DNA from: Terfezia claveryi
Taxonomy: Eukaryota; Ascomycota; Pezizomycetes; Pezizales; Pezizaceae
Length of the DNA: 64,000 nt
Assembly: GCA_015179025.1 (NCBI GenBank)
Contig: WHUX01000046.1
Coordinates: 186,001-250,000 of the forward strand
Reading direction: 5' to 3'
Position numbers and translations under genes: made by a program. Below the pieces are notes generated by a model, which made no database searches, was not told the DNA's origin, and saw nothing but the letters and a program-made list of their open reading frames with translations. This document shows positions 21,865-32,468 of the stretch, piece by piece (positions within the stretch are counted from its first letter, which is position 1; each line of letters opens with the position of its first letter).

Positions 21865-22557
21865 ATGCTTGTTACTATGCGTTTGGCATCAAACTTTATC
21901 ACCTCCAGATTTTTCGAGGGTACCATTTTACAGTCTTCATATTCTCAAGATAATGTCCTAGGGGGAAATTATAAGAAGAAGGCAGCTCAAGATGAGCTAG
22001 CAGGTGAGCTATGTCTGCATATATAGTGGTTGATTATGCTAATGTAATGCAATGTAACGACAGAGTACTGCAAGGTGAATAGCCTCACGCAGCCAAATTA
22101 TGCACTGAAAGCGACTACAGACGCATCCTCAATACACACCAACAACGACTATTCTTCAGCCGCTTCATCTTCAATGTCCCTTCCTCAGCCACTGGGTTCT
22201 CCCTTTGGTGTTGGGTCCGGGGTGATGCAATCAGTGCCTGAGATTGATCCTCACCATAGGCTGAGCCTTCAACTGCAGCAGTCTTATGCCTCTTCAGTAG
22301 AACAGCTACAGAAGTTGTATACATGCGTCGTCCGGTTTTCCTCCACAGAGCTTTACCATCCAGCTGCAGGGATCACACCACAGCAATATCGTTTCTCTAC
22401 TCCTAAAGGGGCGGAATTTGAAGATGTGAATCAGGCTAGAGAGGTTGCGGCTCGGGTAGCGCTCCAGCAATTGAGGCGGGTAGCTAATGCGAATAATAAT
22501 CGGCGGGCTTGGGCATCAGTGGCACGAAGGAGTGCAGTTAGTGTGGGAGTGGTTTAG
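21865..22557 (+). CDS. dsRBD-like protein, two exons (5' end uncertain)
   Basis: Exon 1 (21865-22003) and exon 2 (22064-22557) flank a 60-nt intron with GTGAGC donor and TGCTAAT branch point, giving 210 residues. Residues 10-55 end in GGNYKKKAAQDELAEYC, which resembles the last strand and helix of a double-stranded-RNA-binding domain. A second similar region covers about residues 125-190: YTCVVRFSSTELYHP, then DVNQAREVAARVALQQLRR. The linker between them is Ser/Gln-rich. The conserved alpha-1 helix of the first domain is not visible, so one or more upstream exons are likely. Just before the chosen ATG a TAG closes the frame, although a CATAG acceptor there could join an earlier exon. Such proteins usually bind structured RNA; the specific role is unknown. 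Confidence 0.5.
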
Positions 22558-23406
22558 AGAGAATGCACTGTCAGAGGCACTGTCGCGAGGAGGGCGGTGT
22601 TGATGGAGGATTGAAAGTACTTTGAGTGGACTGTTTGATTGAAGGCGGCTGGGGAGGAAGAGGAAGGATAGGTGTGGGAGGATCGGAACACAACATTGCG
22701 GGCATTGTTTGCGTCTAATACTGTTTATTTAGCGTAAGTCCGTTTATCTTTGCAGGGAAGTGAAGTTATATACGGCTAACTGAGAGGTCGTATAGGGTAT
22801 TGGTTCCTGCATCATCCACCGCTTCACATACATCTATGTGCACGACAGCATAGGAAGCAGGCAGTCCTCACAACATTATCCAGGCGGTATTGGAATCGGC
22901 GTTTTGTTTTGGCGTTATACATTTTGCTCAACATGGCTCTATACATTTTGGCATTATAGTTTTAGGGTCGATCGTGGCGGTCTGTGATGTGATCTTCACG
23001 TATGTTTCTGAATTACCTTTATGAAATGGAGGGGAGTCGATAATACCTATGAGTTTGCCTTGTGGTTTTTTTTATTGGGCGGGGACCTTTTGAAGAAGAT
23101 GGAGTTGTGGATTAGGATACTTCACATAGCAGTAGGACTGCAGGACTGGTAGTTATTACAAAGCCATCAATATATGAGGAACCATTCTGTGAATGTGAAT
23201 CGAGGTGTTTACTAGTTCATGTGCGATAAGAAAGAAATGTGACGCTAGTTATATTTACTGATAAATCACACAAGCACGACACAACTTTCTTCATTCTCAA
23301 TTGCAGGTGCATGTACACATTAATATAATTTTTATTTACAGAACAAGTACGCTTATACTCTTTAATTCGTCACACCCAAACCAGCGTCCCTCCAAGCGAC
23401 AAATCT
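22558..23406. other. Gene-free interval between two plus-strand genes
   Basis: This is the 3' flank of the dsRBD-like gene and the promoter region of the TatD gene. It holds no open frame of note, only short AT-rich stretches near 23270-23340. Confidence 0.4.
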
Positions 23407-24894
23407 ATGTGCGCACAAGACGGCGGTGACGGCTCCCAGGGCCACGGGGAACCCATTCCCAGTACCCCCATCTCCCCACCCCAAACCAACACCAGCACCA
23501 GCACCAGCACCAGCACCTCCCACATCCCAATTCCCGACTCCCACTGCCACCCCACAGACACCCCTTCCCTTCTCCCTACAATCCCCAGCATGCGCGCCTC
23601 CTATCTCACCGCAATGAGCACCAACAGCACCGACCAATCTCTCGTTCGAGAGGTCGCTGAGAAATACCCAGAAAGGGTTGTTCCGGGGTTTGGGTGGCAT
23701 CCCTGGTTTAGTTATTTGGTTTGGGATGATGAGGATCCTGAGCTACTTGCTCTATGGGAGACGGGGAAGGAGGGTTGGGAAGGGGAATTTACGACGAGGC
23801 ATTTTGAGAAGGTGTTGAAGGGTGGAGGAGGAGGAGGTGGAGTTGGGCCGGGGGACGGGGGGAGGTTGGAGAAGGGGTTTGTTGAGGCATTAGGAATGCC
23901 TAGGAGGCTAAGGGGTGATGTGGTAGTGGAGCTATGGCAGAATTTTGAGCGTTTTAAGAGCCAAGGGAGAGGGGTGGTGTTAGGTGAGGTTGGGCTTGAT
24001 CGTGGGTTTCGGTTGCCTTGGCCTAAGGGCTACCGCCCCCCTGCTTCAGCTTCAGTTTCAGCTATAGTCTCCGAGGAGGGAGAGGGGGAAAAGGAGAAGG
24101 CGCTCTCCCCGTATAAGGTCTCCATGGATCACCAGGTACTGGTGTTTATTACGCAGATGAAAGTCGCAGGGGAAGTCGGTGTGCCAGCTAGCGTACACGG
24201 CGTACAAGCCCACGGGACGATGTTTGATACACTGAGAGGATTGTGGAAAGGGTGGGAAGTGAGGGTGGAGAGTAGGCGGGAGATGCGGGAGAGGGTGGTT
24301 AGGGGGAGGAAATTAGGTGGAAAGGAGAGGGAGTGGGTGGATAGGTTTTTGCTGGAAGATGGGAAGGGGTTGGAGGAACTTGATAGTGAGGTCGGGGAGG
24401 ACAAGGATGAGGTAGATGAGGATATAATACTCTCTCCACCCTTATCATCCAACTCAGATACAAAAGCTAAAACCACAGCGCTGCCGCTGCGCCCCAAACC
24501 ACCCCAGAGCCCACCCCCATTCCCACCAAGGATCTGTTTACATTCGTTTTCTGCCCCACCACAGACACTGTCTCAATATCTCAGTAAACCCACCCCCACA
24601 ACAGCCTACCCCTCCGAAGTCTATTTCAGCTTCAGCACGACTATAAATTCACGGAATAAAAGCCGGTTAGAGGAAGTTTTGGGAATGGTTCCCCAAGAGA
24701 GGGTGCTAGTTGAGAGTGATTTGCATACTGCGGGAGAAGATATAGATCAAGTGCTGGAGAGGGCGGTGGAGGTGGTAAGGGGGGTGAAGGGGTGGAGTGG
24801 GGAAGAAGTTAGGAGGGTTGTGGGGGAGAATTGGGGGAGGTGGGTTTATGGGGAGGATTGGGACAGGAGGAGGAGAAGGAGGATGAAGAAGTAG
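23407..24894 (+). CDS. scn1: TatD-family metal hydrolase, Scn1/Cut9-interacting type
   Basis: The single-exon 495-residue ORF encodes a TatD-type TIM-barrel hydrolase, a family of divalent-metal-dependent nucleases. Metal ligands are visible in order: DSHCHPTD (His46, His48), GEVGLD, VHGVQAHG, CLHSFS and VESDLH near the C-terminus. GFGWHPWFS also fits the family. The extra length compared with bacterial TatD (about 260 residues) comes from insertions: a TSTSTSTS microsatellite near the start, a Gly-rich loop near residue 140 and an acidic, Lys/Glu-rich insert in the middle. Fission yeast Scn1, which interacts with the anaphase-promoting complex subunit Cut9, is the fungal reference. It is convergent with the next gene, the two ends lying 210 bp apart. 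Confidence 0.85.
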   Translation: MCAQDGGDGSQGHGEPIPSTPISPPQTNTSTSTSTSTSHIPIPDSHCHPTDTPSLLPTIPSMRASYLTAMSTNSTDQSLVREVAEKYPERVVPGFGWHPWFSYLVWDDEDPELLALWETGKEGWEGEFTTRHFEKVLKGGGGGGGVGPGDGGRLEKGFVEALGMPRRLRGDVVVELWQNFERFKSQGRGVVLGEVGLDRGFRLPWPKGYRPPASASVSAIVSEEGEGEKEKALSPYKVSMDHQVLVFITQMKVAGEVGVPASVHGVQAHGTMFDTLRGLWKGWEVRVESRREMRERVVRGRKLGGKEREWVDRFLLEDGKGLEELDSEVGEDKDEVDEDIILSPPLSSNSDTKAKTTALPLRPKPPQSPPPFPPRICLHSFSAPPQTLSQYLSKPTPTTAYPSEVYFSFSTTINSRNKSRLEEVLGMVPQERVLVESDLHTAGEDIDQVLERAVEVVRGVKGWSGEEVRRVVGENWGRWVYGEDWDRRRRRRMKK

Positions 24895-25104
24895 AATGTG
24901 TGTGATTGTGGGGTAATACCTAGCGATTGAGCTTTGGGGGGGTGTTTGATACATTCATATAAAGTGAACCATGGATGAAATGATTATTGAGTGAATTGGC
25001 TGAATTATAGACAAGTAATACCATAAAAAAAATTATTAGCTTTATAATTGGGGTCTTTAAGTAGTTCATACAAACTCCTGCTCCTCCTTCTCCTCCAACA
25101 AATT

Positions 25105-25851
25105 TTAATAATTATACATCTTCCCCACCCCCGTATCCTGCTGCTTCACACTACTCCCAAACCACCCTCCCCTCGTCCTCTCACTCCAACACTTGGTCAC
25201 CCACGCCACCGTAATTAACTCCCTCACAATATCAGTCACCTCCTGCTTCCCTGTATGAATCAGAATCGTCTCCCCTCTCTCGGCCCCTTCCTCTTCTTCC
25301 GTCGCAGGGTGTTTATTGCTCTGCTCCTCCGCTACCAACGTCTCGGGCCCAAGCTCCCCAACTGTACTAAGCCCCATCTCCCCATTCTCAGTCACTGGCG
25401 CCGGAACCACCTCCGCTTCGGATAACATCCACTTTGCACCTGGGCCGCCGGGATACGTGAGGACGAGCCGGCGTTCTTTGTCGAGGGATTCGTCGAAGAA
25501 GCTGAATTCTGCTTCCCAGGAGCCGCCCCAGAGCCAACCGGAGGAGTAGCGAATTATGCCTTTACCCGAGCGTCCGGGCACGTGAGAGACGAAGGTATAG
25601 GTGTCCGTGGTGGGAATCTTGGTAATGACGAACAGTTTGTGCTCGTGGAGAGTGTCACGGGAGCGCGTGGTGAGGGTGGTAGGACTGTAGCGGTTGATGG
25701 AGAGGGCGATGCTGTGAGTGGAGAGGGAGGTCGGGAGGAAGTAGAGTGGGGAGGAGGGGATGCTGGTGGGGTGGATAGTGGAGGAGGGGGAGATGGTGAG
25801 GGAGAAGGTGGGCGTGGGAATGGTGGGATCCAGGTGGTGGTGGGTGGCCAT
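25105..25851 (-). CDS. Hypothetical fungal protein, beta-rich
   Basis: The 248-residue ORF starts at MATHHHLDPT. An open extension to 25974 looks like leader sequence. I do not recognise it with certainty. It is rich in short beta-strand-like segments (FSLTISPSSTIHP, LYFLPTSLSTHSIAL, LFVITKIPTTDTYTFV, GSWEAEFSFFDE), then an acidic spacer, then ILIHTGKQEVTDIVRELIT and AWVTKCWSERTRGGWFG. The pattern of paired strands around a conserved GWLWGG is reminiscent of a Tubby/LURP-one-like fold, but that is only a hypothesis. There is no signal peptide or membrane segment. It is convergent with the TatD gene. Confidence 0.6.
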   Translation of the reverse strand: MATHHHLDPTIPTPTFSLTISPSSTIHPTSIPSSPLYFLPTSLSTHSIALSINRYSPTTLTTRSRDTLHEHKLFVITKIPTTDTYTFVSHVPGRSGKGIIRYSSGWLWGGSWEAEFSFFDESLDKERRLVLTYPGGPGAKWMLSEAEVVPAPVTENGEMGLSTVGELGPETLVAEEQSNKHPATEEEEGAERGETILIHTGKQEVTDIVRELITVAWVTKCWSERTRGGWFGSSVKQQDTGVGKMYNY

Positions 25852-27578
25852 TTTGTGGAGGTCGTGATAAGATTGTTTGTGTGACAATGGCGGAGATCGG
25901 ATCGTCACCAATTTGTCTCGGTAGTCCAACCTCCCGGGTAGCAACATGCTGGCACAACCCCTCCTTTGCAACATGCCGGTATTTACATGTCCTGTATGAG
26001 TACTTACATTAATTGCTTAGTCAGCATCAAGCGCTGATCTGGACATTCACCTGTAGTCTAGTCTCATACCAAGCCTCTAGTCGTTCGCATAGCTTCGCTT
26101 TTGCTACTAAGACCTGTAGTCTCATAGGTTAGTCCGGTTGGTAGGCCTCCCGGAATAATTATCAATATGCACCTACGTTGCACCTACGTTCAGCAAGATT
26201 ACCATGTAGCACTTGCTATCACCAGGCGATGAAGGGTGGGGGAATATTTACATGAAGAGGTTTGGGATGAATAATCAGACTAAGGAGGAATAATGTTGAT
26301 GAGTCTAAACCTCTGAAAGGATACACTATAAGATACCGAGGTTATGAGGAGATGAATTTTAGCTAGAAAGGAGGTGATTCGTTGTGTATTGCCAGCTGGG
26401 GAGCTATCGACTTGTATGCTAGAGAAGTGTTACTGCAATAAAAAAAAGACCATTAGTAGAAAGAAGTATTTTTATATATATATATATATATATATTGTTT
26501 TTCTCTCAAGGCAACTAATTTTATATTGGTAGACATGTCCGCATCTACTCGATTGTTGCTACAGATTTCTTACTAGAATCTTTTTATTTTTTTCAATAAA
26601 AAAAAAACAACAACAATTGAACCATTAATAATACCAGACTCACATTAATTAGATGACCACCATTATCCAGGCGGCAAATGGTGTAGAGTTGATCACTGGA
26701 CAAGGCCACAGGTGGACTTCAATATTCCTTGTACAGTACTATACATTCTTACTCTTACTCAAGCTATTGGCCAGTTAGATCATGTTTCAAGGCATGTCTG
26801 ACTCTACTCTTACCCACCCTTATTCTTATTGGCAACGTGCAAGAGGGACTCAAATATTATCAATAGATGCATAAGGTTCAAGCGTAACGACGTCTGGGCT
26901 TGGCCGTTGCAGCCCGTTAACCTGTCTAATTAATTTTCTATGTAACTATATTTAAAGTACAGTTTATTTTTTTATTCTGGGATTCATAAGTCCGGTCCGG
27001 TTCATACATTTGCCCGATTTAACAAATAAATCTCTGCGCTGTGATACTAGTATAGCAATTGCAAGTGTACTCTACAGTACTTACGAGCACGGGATGAAGC
27101 GCACGGCGCACCGGGGCTTGAAATCACCCGCAAGCCGCGTGCTGTGGCGCAGCAAGGGCGTGGGGCGTCCACTTGAGCCGCAGTTCAGAGAAACCTTTGA
27201 AATCAATCAAATCCTCCGGCCTCCACTGCTGCCCGCCCTCCTGTACGCGTACTTACTTGCTACCTCTCGGCGGTGCCTGTATATCGTCAGTCGTCATCAG
27301 TCAAGTTGCGGCCGCTTACCCACCCTCCTCCACTCCTCCTCCACTCGCTGGCCTCGCGAAGACTGGCCCCCGTGTCGTCCATAAAGCTCAGGGCACTCGC
27401 CGCCACCTCCAGCCTGGCAGCCACAGCAGCAGCAGCGTACCTCTACACCGCAGGCCCGGCCTCACAGAGCGCAACCAGCCATCGCGCCCTTGCCACCGAG
27501 TCCTGGAAACTGCCCTGGCTCCTGTCGGCCTTACGCAGAACCTTCTCCAGCTCGTCGTCGCCCTCGACGAGTGCCACC
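25852..27578. other. Gene-free interval between divergent genes
   Basis: The stretch separates two divergently transcribed genes and should contain both promoters. It holds a (TA)12 microsatellite at 26474-26497, A-tracts near 26595 and the short insertion at 26059-26111. The last 300 bases are open in frame with the next gene and look like a mitochondrial presequence or leader. A possible old member of the short-insertion set (CAGACTA between GAATAAT copies) lies near 26275. Confidence 0.45.
26059..26111 (-). mobile_element. 53-bp TAGTCTCATACC insertion with 10-bp duplication
   Basis: Perfect ACCTGTAGTC copies flank it at 26049-26058 and 26112-26121. It begins TAGTCTCATACCAAG, the reverse complement of the end of the 15503-15539 insertion; beyond that the two differ. 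The target itself contains TAGTCTCATAGG, which suggests insertion into an earlier member. Confidence 0.6.
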
Positions 27579-29222
27579 ATGCCTTCCCCGGAGCCAGCAG
27601 ACATCAAGGAATATACCCAAGCCTCGCCGGTAGCCCGTGATGGCACGCCAGAGCGGGGAGGCACCTCGGCTCCGACCTCTGAACGGGGGGCACCAATATC
27701 CGGCGCAAGGTTCCCCCTCTCCTACAAAAAAGCTCTCACACAATGGTGGGCATCGACCCCCCCGCACGTCGCCGAGGCCACCGTCCTCTCCTTCCTCCCC
27801 TTCAACACCCTCCCCATCCCATCCCCCACAAGCAACTGTCAAAGTTCCTCAGGCGTCAGCCAAAATAATTCCACTCCCGCCCCAGCCGCAATCCCCACTG
27901 TCACCCCTGCTGAACCCGACCCATACGGACCAAGGCAATGCTCCTCCACTCTCGTCCACCTCTCCGGAAGGGACCGCGCCATCAACGAATTCGCCATCAC
28001 TCGCACCGCCGAGCCCCACGAGGAAGACCTCGTCATCCTGCACGGTTACGGCGCTGGCCTCGGCTTCTTCTACCGTAACTTTGACGCCTTATCGCGGCGA
28101 CCAGGGTGGAAGCTCTGGGCCCTGGATCTCCTCGGCATGGGCAACTCCTCACGCCCACAATTTAAAATCAACGCTACGGACAAGGCGGGGAAAATTAAGG
28201 AAGCGGAGGAGTGGTTTATTGATGCACTTGAGGAATGGAGAATCAAGCGGGGCCTGGATAGGTTTACGTTGTTGGGGCATAGTCTGGGAGGGTATCTTGC
28301 TGTAGCGTATACCTTGAAATACCCGGGGAGAGTCAAGAAACTTATTCTCGCTTCGCCGGTAGGGATTCCCGAAAACCCATATGTAGAGGAGGAGCCGCTA
28401 CCGGCGAACCCACCACAAGACCAATCGCACCCACCATCCGCAACAGGGATGGAAGCAGAGCTTTTAGACCCTAGCGACGAGGTCCTAAAACCCACCCCCA
28501 CCACCACCACCACCGGAAATCCATCCCCGTTAAACACTGCCGACAAGAGAACCCTCACTCCCCCGCGCAGACCAATCTCGAAATGGCTCTCGTACCTGTG
28601 GGAACAAAACATCTCCCCATTCTCCCTCGTCCGCTGGTCTGGCCCCCTGGGTCCCCGCCTCGTCTCTGCATGGACTTCTAGAAGATTCAGCCAGCTGCCT
28701 GTCAATGAATCTACCGTACTGCATACATACGCATACTCCCTCTTCCGCCAGCGGGGGTCCGGCGAGTACGCCCTCGCATTCCTTCTCGCCCCCGGAGCGT
28801 ACGCACGGAATCCCCTGCTCAAGAGAATCGGGAAGGTGGGCTGGCAGGGGGTTCCGACGGTACTGATGTATGGAGAGGTGGATTGGATGGATGTAGCGGG
28901 AGGGTTTGGTGCGCAAGAGAGGATTCGGAGGGAGGGAAGGAGGTTGGATAGGGAGGGGCGGGGCGGCGGGCGGGAGTGGATTGGGGATGGGAATGGGTTG
29001 GGAGAGGATGTGAGAGGGGGTAGGGGATCGGGGAGAAGGGATGTGAAGGACGGGGAGATTGGTGGAGGGGAGGCTAAAGTGTTGATTGTGAGGGGTGCGG
29101 GGCATCATGTTTACTTGGATGGTTGGGAGGAGTTTAATGAGATGGTGTTGGGGGAGATGGGGGATGTGGAGGTGAGGGAGAGAAGGAGGAGAGAGTGGAG
29201 GGAAAGATATGGGGAGTTGTAG
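27579..29222 (+). CDS. cld1: Cld1/ABHD4-type alpha/beta hydrolase (mitochondrial lipase family)
   Basis: ATG 27579 lies in a perfect GCCACCATG context and gives 547 residues, in line with fungal members. Family landmarks are YKKALTQWWASTPPHVAE near the N-terminus, VILHGYGAGLGFFYRNF (oxyanion region), WALDLLGMGNSSRP, the nucleophile elbow GHSLGG with Ser235, YGEVDWMDVAG (acid) and GAGHHVYLDGW with catalytic His and the H-x4-D motif (509-514). Yeast Cld1 is a cardiolipin-specific phospholipase on the matrix side of the inner mitochondrial membrane that starts acyl-chain remodelling. Relatives Ict1 and CGI-58 act on other lipids. The frame is open without ATG back to 27273 and reads like a presequence, so an upstream exon may supply mitochondrial targeting. 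A Gly/Arg-rich insertion precedes the catalytic His. Confidence 0.85.
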   Translation: MPSPEPADIKEYTQASPVARDGTPERGGTSAPTSERGAPISGARFPLSYKKALTQWWASTPPHVAEATVLSFLPFNTLPIPSPTSNCQSSSGVSQNNSTPAPAAIPTVTPAEPDPYGPRQCSSTLVHLSGRDRAINEFAITRTAEPHEEDLVILHGYGAGLGFFYRNFDALSRRPGWKLWALDLLGMGNSSRPQFKINATDKAGKIKEAEEWFIDALEEWRIKRGLDRFTLLGHSLGGYLAVAYTLKYPGRVKKLILASPVGIPENPYVEEEPLPANPPQDQSHPPSATGMEAELLDPSDEVLKPTPTTTTTGNPSPLNTADKRTLTPPRRPISKWLSYLWEQNISPFSLVRWSGPLGPRLVSAWTSRRFSQLPVNESTVLHTYAYSLFRQRGSGEYALAFLLAPGAYARNPLLKRIGKVGWQGVPTVLMYGEVDWMDVAGGFGAQERIRREGRRLDREGRGGGREWIGDGNGLGEDVRGGRGSGRRDVKDGEIGGGEAKVLIVRGAGHHVYLDGWEEFNEMVLGEMGDVEVRERRRREWRERYGEL

Positions 29223-32200
29223 GTTTTGGGTGTTGTACAGTGGGTTTTCTGGGCTGTTTGGTCTCGCTTTTTAGGTACTGTTTTTCTCGAGTTGTTTCTA
29301 GGACGGGCGGAGGAGGTAATGGGATTTTGGGAATTCTCTTTCTTGTTGAGCGAGTGAGAGTGAGGATGGTTATTACTCTATAGACTTGTATATTATTAGT
29401 ATTAGATATGATGAATATATCAGTCGGTCTGGGCCAGGGGGGTATTTAGCGGGGGGGAAAGAGGACCAAATAAATCCTCAAAGGTGATGGATATACCGGG
29501 TTCCGGGCTTATATATATTGATATCGTCTACAGAATATGCCTACGCAGTGTAGATCGGGATAATCATAGCGCGCCGACGTCAGTTCGGCTCAACGCTCGG
29601 TACTCTCGCTTCTTTTCATGTCATGAACCATGTGTCAAATACACAAACACGCAAACGAGACTTATCTATCCTAACTACACAAAAACTATGCACAAACAAA
29701 GGGGGACATCTAGGATTGTCCATATAACGTTAACGTTTTATCCTGCAGACGATGTATAGTATCCTTGAGTTTTGATGGCATAGCAGCCTCGCCTCGCAGC
29801 ACCACCTTTCTACTGCGTGGATAAGTACCTAATCAGGGTAATCAGCCGCTGATCGTTATGCTCTGCCGATATCTAGCCCCGAGATTCCGTTCAACTATGT
29901 ACTGTACTTAGCACGCATAATGAGTTTGAGGACATGGCTGATTTAGGTAGCTTTCGTGGGGACAAAGGCGGTACAGAAATAATAGTATGGTGAGGTGGAT
30001 AGCTGTATTTCCGGTGCCTAAGAAACAGATTACGGACATTAAAATATTTAATAAATTACCATGGGTATGAATGCCGGAGGATGCAAAAAGCTCCAGTACA
30101 TTTAACGAGTAACAATACCACCGCTTCTGTTCCAGTTTACTGGCAGCAGCAGGAACTCTATTCCTCAATCAAGACGGATTTTCGTTCGAAGCCATCCACA
30201 ATACTCCACTGTACATTGGACTGCCTTTGGTCCGTTGTCGGGTGCGATAGCGATAGTATTTCCTGAGAGTCATGAAAAGATTCGAGGTAATGTAGGTTTC
30301 AACCTCGAGCAAACGCATTAACAGAAGTTCCCTCCTGCTGCCATATATGATTCTACTCAAGGATCTGTACCAACGCCATAATTTGGTAAATCACTGAGTT
30401 TACCTTGTAACACGGTGCAGAATGTGTTCAACTTTTTATTTTATTTAAAAAAAAGATGAGCAGGTAAAAAGCGCCTCATAAACTAAAAGGAGTTGATTCC
30501 ACAAGGTAACGGCTAGGAATATTTCTGGAGGGGGGGTTGGGTAAAAAGAAGTACACGTTGAAAAACTAAGGGAAAAAGAATTTGAGGGTAACGATAGCTG
30601 TTATAAACGTTAATTTACATATTTTGAGCTTTTCAGAAAAACAATACTATGTGTGAAATTCGGAGAGATATCTATCATTTTACGCGTTTTGGGCTTATAT
30701 AGATATTTAAACTTATTGATCTATATTTCAAAGGAACGGGGGATGGGCTGGATAGCCAAGCAGCCTGAGGAAGGCTGAACTTATCGTTGTACACAATAAA
30801 TTGGCTTCATCGTTTCTAAATAAAAAAAGTGCCTTGCACTGCAGGCTACTCGGCCATGGCTATATGTGGCCTAACCTAGCGAACGTCTAAAAGGGAAGAT
30901 GTGGATAAAAAAGCAACTTTTAACATGCATCAAGTCCAGTGGGTGGGAAAACACATCTTTGTCCTTTTTACCTCATTATCGCTCTGTTTTTTTTTTTGTT
31001 TTCTGTTTTTCTCTTTCTTTCTTTGTTCTTGAATACTTGGAAATGTTGTAATTGATTTTATAATGGACTTGGATATACAAGCTACATTTCTCGTGGGAAA
31101 AGTTTTTTTTTTTTTGGGCAGGGGGCAGAAAATGTGTCTTTAGTCATGGGTTCAGGGTAACGAAGGCAAACAACAACTTTCAAACTTCTCAACAGCCAAA
31201 AAAAAATACAGCTCAACATGCTTCAGTTTTCCCTAGTCAACCTCAGTCTACCTCATTACAATACAGCTAGGGCCTAGTATAATGAGGACATATCTCTTGG
31301 GGGAAGAGACAGGCGCTGGGAAACAAGATCAAGGAGGTTGAAAAGGCAAGCTGAAAGGATCGAAGGCTAACTGACGGATTATGCAAACTGAATTGAAAAA
31401 CGGATGAAGTGAGCTTTGACTAGTACTGGTCTGGCCGCCCGGTGATGACTGATCTCCAACGAGCCCTCTAGGACCGGATGGAAAGGAACTACAGATTATT
31501 TTCCAATCAACAAAAACCCTAGAAATGGCCGTTGCGACCTCGCTCGCTATGCTCAACTCTAACGTGCCTTGCCCAGAACTTGACTCCAACGTCCGAGCAG
31601 AGATTATTCTGGGGAGTCAATCCGTTGCTAGAAGCTGTCTTTTACAGTAATCCCCTAGTAGGTACTGTGAACATGGGCTGGGAATGTATCTATCTACCAG
31701 TGTATGGCCTCGGGGTGTACAAACGTCCCCCTTCTTGAGTTGCATATTCTGTTTTGCTGCTATGTATAAATATATATGTACTTCTTTTTATTCTAAGCAA
31801 AACATTTATACATATAGTGTGTATCATCCCAAAAAGGATGGCTGGTAGTTAGAGATCAAAAGTTCAGGGTAACTGGAGTAAGTATCTACATCAAAATTGA
31901 TACTGATATAGAATAGTACCAGCCAAAGTAAGCACAAACAATATCTAAGAGAACTTTATTTAATATCTAGGTGGTGGGTATCTTCAATTCATAGTAATTA
32001 ATAAATGGAAGCAATAGCAAGTTAGAGACTCAATATAGTAGTACCTTGATATTTTACTCAGATAGGTATTTAAGTATTAACTCTATATTTTCTCAGCCAG
32101 ATAGGCTAGAACATTAAGAAGGTATTATACATATATAGTACTTTTTGCAGGCAAAGTAGGTAAGGGCCATATGCACTTGCTACAGGAACTCTATATAGTA

Positions 32201-32468
32201 GGTTAAGAGAGGTATTAGTTTGAGAAGGAATTATAGTAGATTAGAGAGGGCTATAAGTATAACTATAAGTACTGATTTTGCTATAAGTATTGATTTGACT
32301 TTATATCTGAAGTTTCAGCCAGTTTCTATCTAAAAATATATTTGAGTGAGGGGTACTACTCTAATACCTAGATCTATAATTTCCTCAACTCGACAAACCA
32401 AATGACACTCTCTTCTAAGTCACATGTATTAATTGGGGTAGATAACATAGTGGGGCTATTTTATAAGG
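29223..32468. other. Long gene-free interval
   Basis: No open frame with recognisable content is present. The stretch includes homopolymer tracts (A near 30450, T near 30990 and 31105), AT-rich segments between 31750 and 32400, and no clear repeat ends. The proximal part is the 3' flank of the Cld1-type gene. Confidence 0.4.

Noticed and set aside
26474..26497. (TA)12 tract as a regulatory site
   Set aside because: A plain microsatellite with no further support.
28070..29108. Minus-strand ORFs opposite the Cld1-type gene
   Set aside because: They are antisense shadows of a clearly conserved alpha/beta hydrolase.
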